In this document: positions 53,509 through 60,839 of the stretch, piece by piece
Layout: every line of letters begins with the position of its first letter
Position numbering within the stretch: position 1 is the stretch's first letter
From: Corynebacterium uropygiale
Lineage (GTDB): Bacteria > Actinomycetota > Actinomycetes > Mycobacteriales > Mycobacteriaceae
Reading direction: 5' to 3'
Length of the DNA stretch: 64,000 nt
Assembly (NCBI RefSeq): GCF_021568315.1
Contig: NZ_JAKGSI010000001.1
Span: forward strand, 496,001-560,000
Position numbers and translations under genes: made by a program
The notes under the pieces: model-generated
Databases searched by the model: none
The model's input: only the letters and a program-made list of their open reading frames with translations
What the model was told of the DNA's origin: nothing

Positions 53509-54177
53509 ATGTGCGGTCGATTTGTGCTGTTCCAGGACGAGGAATCCCTCCGCCACAGTCTCGACGCCCTCCCCGGCGTCACGGAAACCCTCCTCCCGGA
53601 GGGCGCCCCGCCGCCGCGCTACAACATTGCCCCCACGACCACGGTGGCGGCCGTCGACCTCAGCCAGCCGGGCCGGGCTATCCTCGCCCCCGCCCGCTGG
53701 GGGCTCATCCCCGAGTGGAAGAAGGAGATCTCCGGGCCGCCGCTCTTTAATGCCCGCTCCGAAACCGTGCAGGATAAGCCGTCTTTCCGCGGGGCCTTCG
53801 CGCGCTCCCGCTGCCTCGTGCCCATGGACGGCTACTACGAGTGGAAGGACAAGCAGCCCCACTTCGTCAGCCTCCGCAAGGGCGGCCTCCTCTGGGCGGC
53901 GGGCCTCTATTCCACGGCCCTGGGGCAGCTCTCAGTCACGATCCTCACGACGCAGTCCCAGCCGCCCCTCGAGTGGCTGCACCACCGGATGCCGCGCTTC
54001 CTCCAGGCCGAGGAGATGGAGACCTGGACGCGCGGCACTCCTCAGGAGGCCGCGCAGCTCCTCCACCCGAGCCTCGAGCCGCTGCGCGAGCAGCTGCGCA
54101 CCTGGCCCGTCGGGCGGGAGGTCGGCCGCGCCAGCATCGATCACGCCGGGCTCATCACGCCCGTCGACGCTGATTAG
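53509..54177 (+). CDS. SOS response-associated peptidase family protein (SRAP, HMCES/YedK)
   Basis: This 222-residue protein begins MCGRF, with catalytic Cys2 that attaches to abasic sites in single-stranded DNA. The active-site set is complete: YNIAPT (Asn about 38), GYYEWKD (Glu about 111) and WLHHRMPRFL (His about 161). It protects abasic sites during replication by forming a covalent thiazolidine crosslink. The gene is leaderless by its TACACT -10. Equivalent to Rv3226c, divergent from aroA in M. tuberculosis as here. Convergent with ybaK. Confidence 0.92.
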   Translation: MCGRFVLFQDEESLRHSLDALPGVTETLLPEGAPPPRYNIAPTTTVAAVDLSQPGRAILAPARWGLIPEWKKEISGPPLFNARSETVQDKPSFRGAFARSRCLVPMDGYYEWKDKQPHFVSLRKGGLLWAAGLYSTALGQLSVTILTTQSQPPLEWLHHRMPRFLQAEEMETWTRGTPQEAAQLLHPSLEPLREQLRTWPVGREVGRASIDHAGLITPVDAD

Positions 54178-54194
54178 GACGCATCCGCGACGTC

Positions 54195-54716
54195 CTAGCG
54201 GTGGGGCCGGGCTTCCTCGTGGCGCACGTCCGCGAACTGCCCGTCGGTGGCGGCGGCGAGGTCCGCGGCGCTAAGGCTGACGTCGACCCCACGCTTGCCC
54301 CCGGACACCCACACGCGCTCCGCGCCCTCGACGCTGGCGTCGATGAGCGTGGGCAGGGGATTCTTCTGCGCGATGGGGGAGATCCCGCCCGGAACATAGC
54401 CGGAGGAGCGCTGGGCCGCGGCGGGGGCGGCCATCTCCGCGTGCGAGACGCCGAAAGCCTTCGCCGCCTTCTTCAGGCTGAGGGTGTGGTGGACCGGCAC
54501 GCAGCACACGCCGAGGGTGCGACCGGGGCGCTGGGGGTGGAGATCGACGACGAGCGTCTTGAGGAGGAAGGCCGGGTCTACGTCGAGTTGCGCGGCGGCG
54601 TTCTCGCCAAAGTGCGCGGTCCCGCCGTCGAAAGTCTCGATTTCGTGGGGGATGCCGCGCTCGCTGAGGAGTCGGAGGGCGGGGGTCGATGCAGAGACTT
54701 TCTTCTTTTTCGCCAT
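54195..54716 (-). CDS. ybaK: YbaK/EbsC-type Cys-tRNA(Pro) deacylase
   Basis: This 173-residue single-domain editing enzyme starts MAKKKKVSASTPALRLLSER; motifs are LLKTLVVDL (with the catalytic Lys, about residue 54), CVPVHHTLSLKKAAKAFG and YVPGGISPIAQKNPLPTLID. YbaK hydrolyses Cys mischarged on tRNA(Pro), acting in trans on ribosome-free aminoacyl-tRNA. It lies between the SRAP gene and sigH as in mycobacteria. ATG 54716 is followed by a Lys-rich head. Divergent from sigH; the 55-bp gap contains the putative sigH -10. Confidence 0.9.
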   Translation of the reverse strand: MAKKKKVSASTPALRLLSERGIPHEIETFDGGTAHFGENAAAQLDVDPAFLLKTLVVDLHPQRPGRTLGVCCVPVHHTLSLKKAAKAFGVSHAEMAAPAAAQRSSGYVPGGISPIAQKNPLPTLIDASVEGAERVWVSGGKRGVDVSLSAADLAAATDGQFADVRHEEARPHR

Positions 54717-54753
54717 GGGTGGGATTATGCCACGCGCGGAGAGGGGGCTGTCT

Positions 54754-54759
54754 TAGAAT
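54754..54759 (+). promoter_or_regulatory. Putative -10 element of sigH
   Basis: TAGAAT ends 12 bases before GTG 54772. No SigH-type GGAAT/GTT pair is visible at this spot, so this may be the housekeeping promoter of sigH. Confidence 0.4.
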
Positions 54760-54771
54760 GGGTGCGCACTG

Positions 54772-55416
54772 GTGTCAACGAAAGGTGTGGGAAGTTCAGT
54801 GTCTGAACCCCAGGAGACGGCGCAACGCACGCCGGCTGAGGAGGAACTCGCCGAGCGCTTCGAGGCCGAGGCACTTCCGCTCCTCGACCAACTCTATGGC
54901 GGCGCGCTGCGGATGACGCGCAATCCCGCCGACGCGGAGGACCTCGTCCAAGAGACCTACATGAAGGCCTTCCAGGCCTTCCACAGCTTTAAGCCGGGGA
55001 CCAACCTCAAGGCGTGGCTCTACCGGATCATGACGAACGCCTACATCAACACCTATCGCAAGAAACAGCGCCGACCTGTCCAGACGAGTGCGGAGGAGAT
55101 CACCGACCACCAGATCTACTCCACCTCCTCCCATGACCCGACGGGCCTCCAGTCTGCCGAGGTGGAAGCCCTCAAGCGGCTCCCCAACGCCGAAATTGCC
55201 GACGCCATGAACCAGCTCCCCGAGGACTACCGCATGGTCGTCTACTACGCCGACGTCGAGGGGCTGCCCTACAAGGAGATCGCGAGCATCATGGGCACGC
55301 CCATCGGGACGGTCATGAGCCGGCTCCACCGTGGAAGAAAACAGCTCCGCGGGTTGTTGAAGGAAGTGGCTCAGGCTCAGGGCATCGGGCTGGACAAGGA
55401 TGGGAGTGAACGATGA
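54772..55416 (+). CDS. sigH: ECF sigma factor SigH
   Basis: This protein of up to 214 residues has sigma region 2 ([38 protein letters not shown] in pieces, then [22 protein letters not shown]) and region 4 ([44 protein letters not shown] in pieces). It matches mycobacterial SigH very closely and directs the response to heat and disulfide stress. GTG 54772 is used; GTG 54799 (VSEPQET) is a shorter alternative. It overlaps rshA by 4 bases (ATGA), coupling sigma and anti-sigma production. Confidence 0.94.
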   Translation: MSTKGVGSSVSEPQETAQRTPAEEELAERFEAEALPLLDQLYGGALRMTRNPADAEDLVQETYMKAFQAFHSFKPGTNLKAWLYRIMTNAYINTYRKKQRRPVQTSAEEITDHQIYSTSSHDPTGLQSAEVEALKRLPNAEIADAMNQLPEDYRMVVYYADVEGLPYKEIASIMGTPIGTVMSRLHRGRKQLRGLLKEVAQAQGIGLDKDGSER

Positions 55417-55688
55417 GCAGAGCGCACGAGAGCGAGGAGCACGCGCAGTACGTGGACCACACCGAGTCCCTCTGGGAATTGCTCGACGCCGGCCTTAGCG
55501 AGGCCGAGTGCCAGCAGCTGCGCGCTCACATCGAGGAATGTCCCGAGTGCTATGCCCAGCTCCTCACCGAGGAAGAAATCCGGGCGCTCGTGCGCCGCTG
55601 CTGCTGCGCCCCGGCCCCCGTGGAGCTGCGACGCCGCATCAGCATGCAGATTCGCGTGACCCGCGTGACCCGCACCTACGAGGGCTAG
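55413..55688 (+). CDS. rshA: Anti-sigma factor RshA (zinc-type)
   Basis: This 91-residue ZAS-type anti-sigma factor has the motif H39-x3-C43-x2-C46 in [13 protein letters not shown]. It holds SigH inactive under reducing conditions and releases it when the cysteines are oxidised. Two extra Cys features stand out: C33 and a run of three cysteines (C63-C65, RRCCCAPAP), unusual for such a short protein and possibly part of redox sensing. Its ATG lies inside the sigH stop overlap. The C terminus is Arg-rich ([15 protein letters not shown]). Order sigH-rshA-whiB1-type gene is conserved. Confidence 0.92.
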   Translation: MSRAHESEEHAQYVDHTESLWELLDAGLSEAECQQLRAHIEECPECYAQLLTEEEIRALVRRCCCAPAPVELRRRISMQIRVTRVTRTYEG

Positions 55689-55781
55689 GGGAGGCGGGGC
55701 TGGCGCCGCCACCTCGGGGTGGCCCGGGGCACGGTGCTGACGTTGTGTAGACAGCCCAAATATCCAGATGCCCAGATACCA

Positions 55782-55822
55782 CGAGTGGGTGTCACCGCAA
55801 CGATGGCGGTGACACCCACTCG
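55782..55822. terminator. Perfect 17-bp inverted repeat between rshA and the bL37-like gene
   Basis: CGAGTGGGTGTCACCGC (55782-55798) and its exact complement (55806-55822) flank a 7-base loop AACGATG. It lies between converging transcripts, 94 bases after rshA and 29 bases after the end of the small ribosomal gene, so it is a bidirectional terminator without a U tract. Confidence 0.75.
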
Positions 55823-55850
55823 AGTTCTGCAGCTGATGTCGCTGAGGCGC

Positions 55851-55925
55851 TTAGGCGTTCGGGCGACGGCCGTGGTTGGCCTTCTTCTTCCGACGGTCCT
55901 TGCGCTTGCGGCCACGCTTGCTCAT
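55851..55925 (-). CDS. Very small ribosomal protein bL37 (AURKAIP1/COX24 type)
   Basis: This gene encodes only 24 residues: MSKRGRKRKDRRKKKANHGR then RPNA. Over half are Arg/Lys, and the KKANHGRRPNA ending is the signature of the tiny actinobacterial large-subunit protein bL37, homologous to the AURKAIP1/COX24 C-terminal domain. AGGAGG lies 7 bases before ATG 55925. It lies on the minus strand between rshA and the WhiB1-type gene, its usual location in actinobacteria. It is too short for ordinary gene finders. High confidence from sequence identity to the family core and the ribosome site. Confidence 0.9.
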   Translation of the reverse strand: MSKRGRKRKDRRKKKANHGRRPNA

Positions 55926-56062
55926 AGCGGCTCCTCCTACTAGGTCTTCGAGGTTTCCGAATGATTTTAACGCCCCGGGGCGGGGTTCAAAAATCGTCGG
56001 TGGGGAGGGGAGCGGTGGCCCGTATGAAGTTGAGGTGTGGTGACGGTGGCGGGGAGAGGGTG

Positions 56063-56323
56063 TTAGACGGTCAGGCGGGTGCGGTTGCGGCCGCGGTTCT
56101 TGCGACGCTTGAGAGCGCGACGCTCATCCTCGCTCATGCCGCCCCAGACGCCGGCATCCTGGCCGGTCTCGAGCGCCCAGCGCAGGCACTGGGAGGTGAC
56201 GGGGCAGCGGTTGCAAACGATCTTCGCCTTCGCGATCTGTGCGAGGGCGGGGCCAGAGTTTCCGACAGGGAAGAAGAGCTCGGGGTCTTCAGCGCGGCAG
56301 ACGGCCTCGTGGCGCCAATCCAT
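56063..56323 (-). CDS. whcE: WhiB1-type iron-sulfur regulator (WhcE)
   Basis: This 86-residue WhiB-family protein has [4Fe-4S] ligand cysteines C9, C37, C40 and C46 (HEAVCRAED; KIVCNRCPVTSQCL), the Trp-Gly turn GVWGGMSEDERRALKRR, and a basic Arg/Lys tail (RRKNRGRNRTRLTV) for DNA. It matches M. tuberculosis WhiB1, which senses nitric oxide, and C. glutamicum WhcE, which acts with SigH in heat and oxidative stress. It is linked to sigH-rshA as in both. AGGAG lies 9 bases before ATG 56323. The upstream region is long and structured. Confidence 0.94.
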   Translation of the reverse strand: MDWRHEAVCRAEDPELFFPVGNSGPALAQIAKAKIVCNRCPVTSQCLRWALETGQDAGVWGGMSEDERRALKRRKNRGRNRTRLTV

Positions 56324-56727
56324 AGTTCGTGTCTCCTAACATACGTGTGTGCATGGGCAGTGGTGTTGCAAAAGCGTGTGCGGAATCCCCCATCCGCGGG
56401 GCGGATCCTTGCAGAGGGCATGATCCAGGGGAGGACCGGCACCCAGCCGGTCTCTCTGTCACGCAAAGATCATGACACGTCTCCAAGAAGTTTTCTAGAG
56501 GTTTACCTAGAACTGAGAGGAAACTCACAATAGTTAAGATGGTGTTTACCGTATTTCCGCGCTTAGGCTACCCTCAATTCGCCCCATAAACTGACCGGCC
56601 ATGCCGGGTGACCTGGGTTTTCTTCCTTTTTCGCTGAGATCATGTTGCGCTCTGTCCGTCAAATCGCCCCTTTCTGGGCTCCCCCGGGGCCGGAGCCTCG
56701 CGCGGGAACCGGATAGGATGAGGCTTC
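56324..56727. promoter_or_regulatory. Long structured region upstream of the WhiB1-type gene
   Basis: 404 bases without a credible gene. Going up from the whcE start on the minus strand: a possible -10 TATGTT adjacent to the ribosome site, the perfect palindrome ATCCGC-GGG-GCGGAT (56392-56406), and a hairpin GACCGGC-ACCCA-GCCGGTC (56434-56452). An A/T-rich stretch (56466-56560) may hold the main promoter. The right end carries the -10 of the next gene (56714-56719). The whcE leader may therefore exceed 100 bases. Confidence 0.5.
56714..56719 (+). promoter_or_regulatory. -10 element of the downstream membrane protein gene (leaderless)
   Basis: TAGGAT ends 8 bases before GTG 56728, with no ribosome site between, supporting that GTG. 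Confidence 0.5.
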
Positions 56728-57150
56728 GTGAGCTCCCCAGAATCCCTTCCCCCGCGTCTTATTCGTTGGGCCGGCATCATCGCGATGGTCCAGTGCGTCC
56801 TCGGCCTCGCGTATGCCGTGTTGCTTCTCGCCCGGCAGGCACTCGGTTATCGCGATCCTTCGCTTATCTCCACGGAGGGCTCCACCGGCCAATGGGTGGG
56901 TGCCGGGACGGGGATCTTCCTTCTCCTCGTCTTCGGCGTCGTTCTCTGGGGCGCCATCCGCATGAACCGCGGGTTCCGCTGGGGCCGCGGCCCCGTCGCG
57001 ATGCTGGAGATGATCTTCCTCCCCATCGCCTATTACATGTTCTCGGGGCATGCCTGGGTCCTCGGCACGGTGACGGGCCTGTCTGCGATCGTGGCGCTCG
57101 TCCTTCTCTTCCACCCGACCTCCGTCAAGTGGGTGGCCGAGCGCTACTAG
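56728..57150 (+). CDS. Four-helix membrane protein of unknown function
   Basis: This 140-residue protein has four hydrophobic segments, about residues 14-36 (WAGIIAMVQCVLGLAYAVLLL), 56-76 (GTGIFLLLVFGVVLWGAI), 90-105 (AMLEMIFLPIAYYMF) and 109-128 (WVLGTVTGLSAIVALVLLF). No known domain is recognised. The gene stands alone, divergent from whcE and convergent with the Rv3212-like gene. GTG 56728 is taken from the -10 position. Equivalent integral membrane proteins occur here in related genomes; no function is known to me. Confidence 0.7.
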   Translation: MSSPESLPPRLIRWAGIIAMVQCVLGLAYAVLLLARQALGYRDPSLISTEGSTGQWVGAGTGIFLLLVFGVVLWGAIRMNRGFRWGRGPVAMLEMIFLPIAYYMFSGHAWVLGTVTGLSAIVALVLLFHPTSVKWVAERY

Positions 57151-57168
57151 CACCTCCCAGCGTGCGCG

Positions 57169-58401
57169 CTACTTTCCCGTGAGGGAGAGGGCGACGACGC
57201 TCGCCCCGCGCTGCTCCACCAGGACGTCTCCGGCCAGCGAGAGGGACACCGGCCCCTGCCACGAACCGCGGTCCACGGGGATGGTCCGCCGCACCTCGCC
57301 CGTATCCGAGTCCGCCACGGCCACGCCGCCGCGCACCGGGTAGAGGAGCTGGCCGTTGAGGGACACCCCCGTGCCGAGGGCATCGTCTTTGTGGATGGTG
57401 GGGCGCAGATCCGTCGGCTCAAAGAGATGCCAGGAGTGGCCGTCGTACCAGGACATGTGGTGGGGGAGGTCAGCGATCGCCGGGCGATAGGGGGCGTCGA
57501 GGGCACCCTCCGCAGGCGGGGCGATCGGGGTGCGCGAGAGCTCCGCGCCAGAGAAGTCATAGGAGACGAGCGCCCCGTCCTCGTAGACGGCGAGCGCCGA
57601 GGCCCCCAGCGCGACGAGCGTGCTCGTGTCACCAGACAGTGCGAACTCGTGCTTCACCTCGGGCTTGCGCGAGTCCTCAGGGCTCGTGTCCATGATGCGC
57701 ACCCACGAGGAGTGATCCGGGCAGCGATCAAGAAGAACCAGGTCATCCTTCCGAGTGAGCGCGGCGGCGGGGGAGCACTCGACGTGCGGCTGCATGTTCG
57801 GCTCCTGGCGCGCCGGGTTGTCCCCGTATTCGATGGTGCGCACGGCGTCATCGCGCCACAGCTCGACGCGCTCCGCGCCGATGATCCCCACCCGGTCATT
57901 GGACTGGACGATGCCCACCGGATCCTCAGCGATGGCGCTGCGCGTGGCCCCGTACGTTCCATCGTGCGGCTTGATCTGGACCACGTCCCCGCAGCCAAAG
58001 CCGGCATCGAAGACGGCCGTCACCTTCTGCCACGCCGTGCCCAGACCGCACAGGGTCTCCTCCCGCTCATAGGACCACAGCTGCTGGCCCGACCGCGGGT
58101 CCAGGCCACGCACCCCATGCTCCGAGGGAAGAATGACCACGCCCCCGACGACGACGGGGCGCGGCGCCACGGTCTGCTGGGCGGGCGCCGGCTGGGCGTC
58201 GTCGCGATGCCACAGCTCAGGGAGGGAATCCGGGACCCGGGTGGGTGCGGCGGCGGCGTGGAACTCGGCCGTCGCGGGGGAGAGGTGACTGCCGCGGATG
58301 GGCGCCTTGTACCAGGCGAGCCCGAGCGCCAGCACGCAGACGAGGACGATGATGCAGGTGGCGATGATGTCGCCTCGGGTGCGGCGCAGAGGTGGGGTCA
58401 C
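57169..58401 (-). CDS. Membrane-anchored beta-propeller protein, Rv3212-like
   Basis: This 410-residue protein has a short Arg-rich cytosolic head, one helix at about residues 12-32 (IIATCIIVLVCVLALGLAWY), then an extracellular PQQ-like beta-propeller with repeated blades (VVVGGVVILPSEHGVRGLDP, RSGQQLWSYERE, LVALGASALAVYEDGALVSY, PVRGGVAVADSDTGEVRRTI). Four Cys in the propeller could form disulfides (ETLCGLG, GFGCGD, HVECSP, DRCPD). Conserved next to rhlE in mycobacteria (Rv3212). Function unknown; likely a cell-envelope scaffold. Its ATG overlaps the rhlE stop (ATGA), so the two are coupled. Confidence 0.75.
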   Translation of the reverse strand: MTPPLRRTRGDIIATCIIVLVCVLALGLAWYKAPIRGSHLSPATAEFHAAAAPTRVPDSLPELWHRDDAQPAPAQQTVAPRPVVVGGVVILPSEHGVRGLDPRSGQQLWSYEREETLCGLGTAWQKVTAVFDAGFGCGDVVQIKPHDGTYGATRSAIAEDPVGIVQSNDRVGIIGAERVELWRDDAVRTIEYGDNPARQEPNMQPHVECSPAAALTRKDDLVLLDRCPDHSSWVRIMDTSPEDSRKPEVKHEFALSGDTSTLVALGASALAVYEDGALVSYDFSGAELSRTPIAPPAEGALDAPYRPAIADLPHHMSWYDGHSWHLFEPTDLRPTIHKDDALGTGVSLNGQLLYPVRGGVAVADSDTGEVRRTIPVDRGSWQGPVSLSLAGDVLVEQRGASVVALSLTGK

Positions 58402-59717
58402 GGGCGGGGCCTCCGGCGGGATCGGGATCGGGACCGCGGGCGGCGGCTCGAGGAGGAGCTGCGCTCGGCGGCAGAGCGGGCGCCGAAGACCCGCCGGGGA
58501 TCGCCGACGCGCTCCTGGGCGCCATCCGGGATGGAGAGGGCCTCGTAGAGCTCAGGCGAGGTGGAGAACCACTGCGGGGGCTCGGGAAGGTTGAGGTCCA
58601 GCTCCGTGTTGATCGCGGCCCATTTGTGCAGCTCATCGTAGCCGACCAGCGTGACCGCCGTGCCGCTGTGCCCCGCGCGGCCGGTTCGGCCGATGCGGTG
58701 GATATACGTCATGGGATCATCCGGGGTCTGGTAGTTGATGACGTGGGTGACGTCGTCGACATCAATGCCGCGCGCCGCCACATCGGTTGCGACGAGGATC
58801 TCCACCTGGCCGGTGCGGAAGGCCTCGAGGGAGCGCTCGCGGGCGGGCTGCCCCATGTCCCCGTGAACCGCGCCGACGCGGAAGCCGCGCGTGGCGAGGC
58901 CCTCGGCGACGTGCTGGGCGTTGCGCTTCGTGCGGGTGAAGACGATCGTGCGGCCGCGGCCCCGCGCCTGGAGGATGCGGGCCAGCACGGCCTCCTTATC
59001 CATCCGGTGAGCCTGGAAGATGATCTGCTCGGTGGTGGTGTGGGTGGCGGACTCGTCGGGTTCCTCCGCGCGGATGTGCACCGGCTTCGTGAGGAAGCTG
59101 CGGGCGAGGGTCATGATGGGCCCCGGCATGGTGGCGGAGAAGAGCATGGTCTGGTGCTCGTGGGTGAGCGCCTCGAGGATCTTCTCAATATCCGGGAGGA
59201 AGCCGAGGTCGAGCATCTCATCGGCCTCATCGAGCACGAGCACCGCCACCCGATCGAGGTGGAGGCAGCCGCGCTGGTAGAGGTCGAGGAGGCGGCCCGG
59301 GGTGCCGACGACCACGTCGATGCCCGCCTCCAGGGCATCAATCTGCTCCTCGTAGGGGCGGCCGCCATAGATGGTGAGCAGCCGGATCGGGAGATGCGCC
59401 GCGGCCTGTGTGAGGTCCTCGCCCACCTGGACGGCGAGCTCGCGCGTGGGCACCACGACGAGGGCACGCGGGGTGCCGTCGAGCTCATCCACATCCGCGG
59501 AGTCAAAAACGCGATCAAGGAGGGGAACACCGAAGCCCAACGTCTTGCCCATGCCGGTGCGCGCCTGGCCGATGATGTCCGTGCCATCGAGGGCCAGCGG
59601 CAGGGTGAGCTCTTGGATGGCGAAGGTGTGGGTGATGCCGCGCTCCGCGAGCGCCTCCGTAATTTCTACGGCCACACCCAGGTCAGCAAAGGTGGGGGTT
59701 GAATTCGGTGCAGACAC
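58398..59717 (-). CDS. rhlE: DEAD-box RNA helicase, RhlE type
   Basis: This 439-residue helicase has Q motif FADLGV...FAIQELTLP, Walker A ARTGMGKT (motif I), PTRELAVQ, GTPGRLLDL, DEADEMLDLGF (motif II), FSATMPG (motif III), VFTRTKRNAQHVAEGL, ARGIDVDDVTHVINY and HRIGRTGRAG (motif VI). The C-terminal tail is Ser/Arg-rich (RSSSSSRRPRSRSRSRRR), for RNA binding. It probably assists ribosome assembly or RNA decay. GTG 59717 has TAATAT 7 bases upstream and no ribosome site, so it is leaderless. Equivalent to Rv3211. Confidence 0.93.
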   Translation of the reverse strand: MSAPNSTPTFADLGVAVEITEALAERGITHTFAIQELTLPLALDGTDIIGQARTGMGKTLGFGVPLLDRVFDSADVDELDGTPRALVVVPTRELAVQVGEDLTQAAAHLPIRLLTIYGGRPYEEQIDALEAGIDVVVGTPGRLLDLYQRGCLHLDRVAVLVLDEADEMLDLGFLPDIEKILEALTHEHQTMLFSATMPGPIMTLARSFLTKPVHIRAEEPDESATHTTTEQIIFQAHRMDKEAVLARILQARGRGRTIVFTRTKRNAQHVAEGLATRGFRVGAVHGDMGQPARERSLEAFRTGQVEILVATDVAARGIDVDDVTHVINYQTPDDPMTYIHRIGRTGRAGHSGTAVTLVGYDELHKWAAINTELDLNLPEPPQWFSTSPELYEALSIPDGAQERVGDPRRVFGARSAAERSSSSSRRPRSRSRSRRRPRP

Positions 59718-59724
59718 ACCCTAG

Positions 59725-59730
59725 ATATTA
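59725..59730 (-). promoter_or_regulatory. -10 element of rhlE (leaderless)
   Basis: Minus-strand TAATAT ends 7 bases before GTG 59717. The divergent DUF3107 -10 lies 12 bp to the right. Confidence 0.5.
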
Positions 59731-59742
59731 ACGAGTCCCCGC

Positions 59743-59748
59743 TATGAT
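59743..59748 (+). promoter_or_regulatory. -10 element of the DUF3107 gene (leaderless)
   Basis: TATGAT ends 8 bases before ATG 59757, with no ribosome site between. Confidence 0.55.
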
Positions 59749-59756
59749 GGGGCACT

Positions 59757-59990
59757 ATGTCTGTTGATATCAAGATCGGTTTTGTGGACAGCCCCCGCGA
59801 ATTGGCCCTGGCCAGCACCGAAGAGCGCGAGGCCCTCTCGGCCCGCCTGAACCAGGCGCTGCAGCAGGACAGCGGCGTTCTGGAGCTCGACGACACATCC
59901 GGGCGCCACTACATCGTCCGCACTGGGCGGATCGCGTGGGTGGAAGTGGGGGAGGAGAACCCCCGCCAAGTGGGCTTCATCGGCCGTTAG
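59757..59990 (+). CDS. DUF3107 family protein
   Basis: This 77-residue protein starts MSVDIKIGFVDSPRELALAS and ends with DTSGRHYIVRTGRIAWVEVG and RQVGFIGR, the conserved DUF3107 pattern (Rv3208A/TB9.4 in M. tuberculosis). No signal peptide or helix in the membrane; a small alpha/beta cytosolic protein. Function unknown, though the family is widespread in actinobacteria next to rhlE. The leaderless promoter fixes ATG 59757. The next gene follows after 24 bases. Confidence 0.85.
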   Translation: MSVDIKIGFVDSPRELALASTEEREALSARLNQALQQDSGVLELDDTSGRHYIVRTGRIAWVEVGEENPRQVGFIGR

Positions 59991-60014
59991 TAGAAAGACC
60001 TGTACACACAACCC

Positions 60015-60833
60015 ATGACAGAAACCTTCCCCGAGCATGTTCAGGCCGCGTTCCATGCGGATCGCGGCCCCATCGAGCGCCTCGATGCCGCCTGGGGCTA
60101 CGGGTGGCGCGTCGGGCCCGTGTGCGTCATGCGTGCCATGGCCTCGGACTCGGCGGGGTGGTCCGCCCGGGTGCGCGAAAAGCTCAGCGTCGAGGGGCTC
60201 CGCATCGCGCGGCCCCTGCGCTCCACCGATGGGCGCTACGTGGTCTCCGGGTGGCGGGCGTCCAGCTGGATCGAGGGCACGTGCGCGCGCCGGGTGGATG
60301 AGACTGTGGGCGCGGCGCTGCGCCTCGACGACGCCCTCTCCACCCTCAACGTGCCACTGCCGGATCAGCCTCATGGGGGATCTGTCTTTGACCAGGCTGA
60401 CCAGGCTGCCGCCGCGGGGGAGGATCACGGTTCGGCCCTGGCGGCGCGGCTCATCCGCAACACGCCGTCGTGCGAGGCGCCCCTCCAGGTCTGCCACGCG
60501 GACATGCTGGGCACCACGATCTTCCACGGCAGCAACAAGCCGGCGCTCACGGACATCGTGGGCACGCGACGGCCGCATGGCTACAGCGCGGCGCTATGCA
60601 TCATCGACGGCCTCATGATGGGGGCGGTCGATGCCCGCATCATCCACCGCTGGAGGCACATCCCGCACCTCGAGTCGCTGCTCTTCCAGGCGCTGACGTA
60701 TCGCGTGCTCGTGGAGGTCCTCGACGACAGCCGCGATCAGTCCCTCGACGCCGACGCCGAGCGCGTATCCCGCCTGCTCTTCGACGCTTTCGAACATTCC
60801 AGCGACTCATGTCCGGGTGATATGCCACACTAG
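60015..60833 (+). CDS. TIGR02569 family protein (phosphotransferase-like)
   Basis: This 272-residue protein starts MTETFPEHVQAAFHADRG. It has the outline of the aminoglycoside-phosphotransferase/choline-kinase fold: IARPLRSTDGRYVVSGWRASSWIEG (N lobe), ALRLDDALSTLNVPLP, then QVCHADMLGTTIFHG where the catalytic loop HGDxxxxN would be (His-Ala-Asp, with no downstream Asn in the usual place) and PALTDIVGTRRPHGYSAA for the metal Asp. This matches the actinobacterial TIGR02569 family. Kinase activity is uncertain because of the altered catalytic loop. It lies between the DUF3107 and adnA genes as in mycobacteria. The end overlaps a palindrome that covers the next start codon. Confidence 0.75.
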   Translation: MTETFPEHVQAAFHADRGPIERLDAAWGYGWRVGPVCVMRAMASDSAGWSARVREKLSVEGLRIARPLRSTDGRYVVSGWRASSWIEGTCARRVDETVGAALRLDDALSTLNVPLPDQPHGGSVFDQADQAAAAGEDHGSALAARLIRNTPSCEAPLQVCHADMLGTTIFHGSNKPALTDIVGTRRPHGYSAALCIIDGLMMGAVDARIIHRWRHIPHLESLLFQALTYRVLVEVLDDSRDQSLDADAERVSRLLFDAFEHSSDSCPGDMPH

Positions 60834-60839
60834 TGGCAT
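60822..60839 (+). promoter_or_regulatory. Inverted repeat covering the adnA start codon
   Basis: ATGCCAC-ACTA-GTGGCAT is a perfect 7-4-7 inverted repeat spanning the upstream stop codon (TAG 60831-60833) and the first two bases of ATG 60838. In mRNA it would fold over the initiation codon and could couple or restrict translation of adnA. Confidence 0.45.

Noticed and set aside
56563-56581. DtxR-like iron box (TTAGGCTACCCTCA)
   Set aside because: Only the left half resembles TTAGGTTAGCC; the right half does not match, and no iron gene adjoins.
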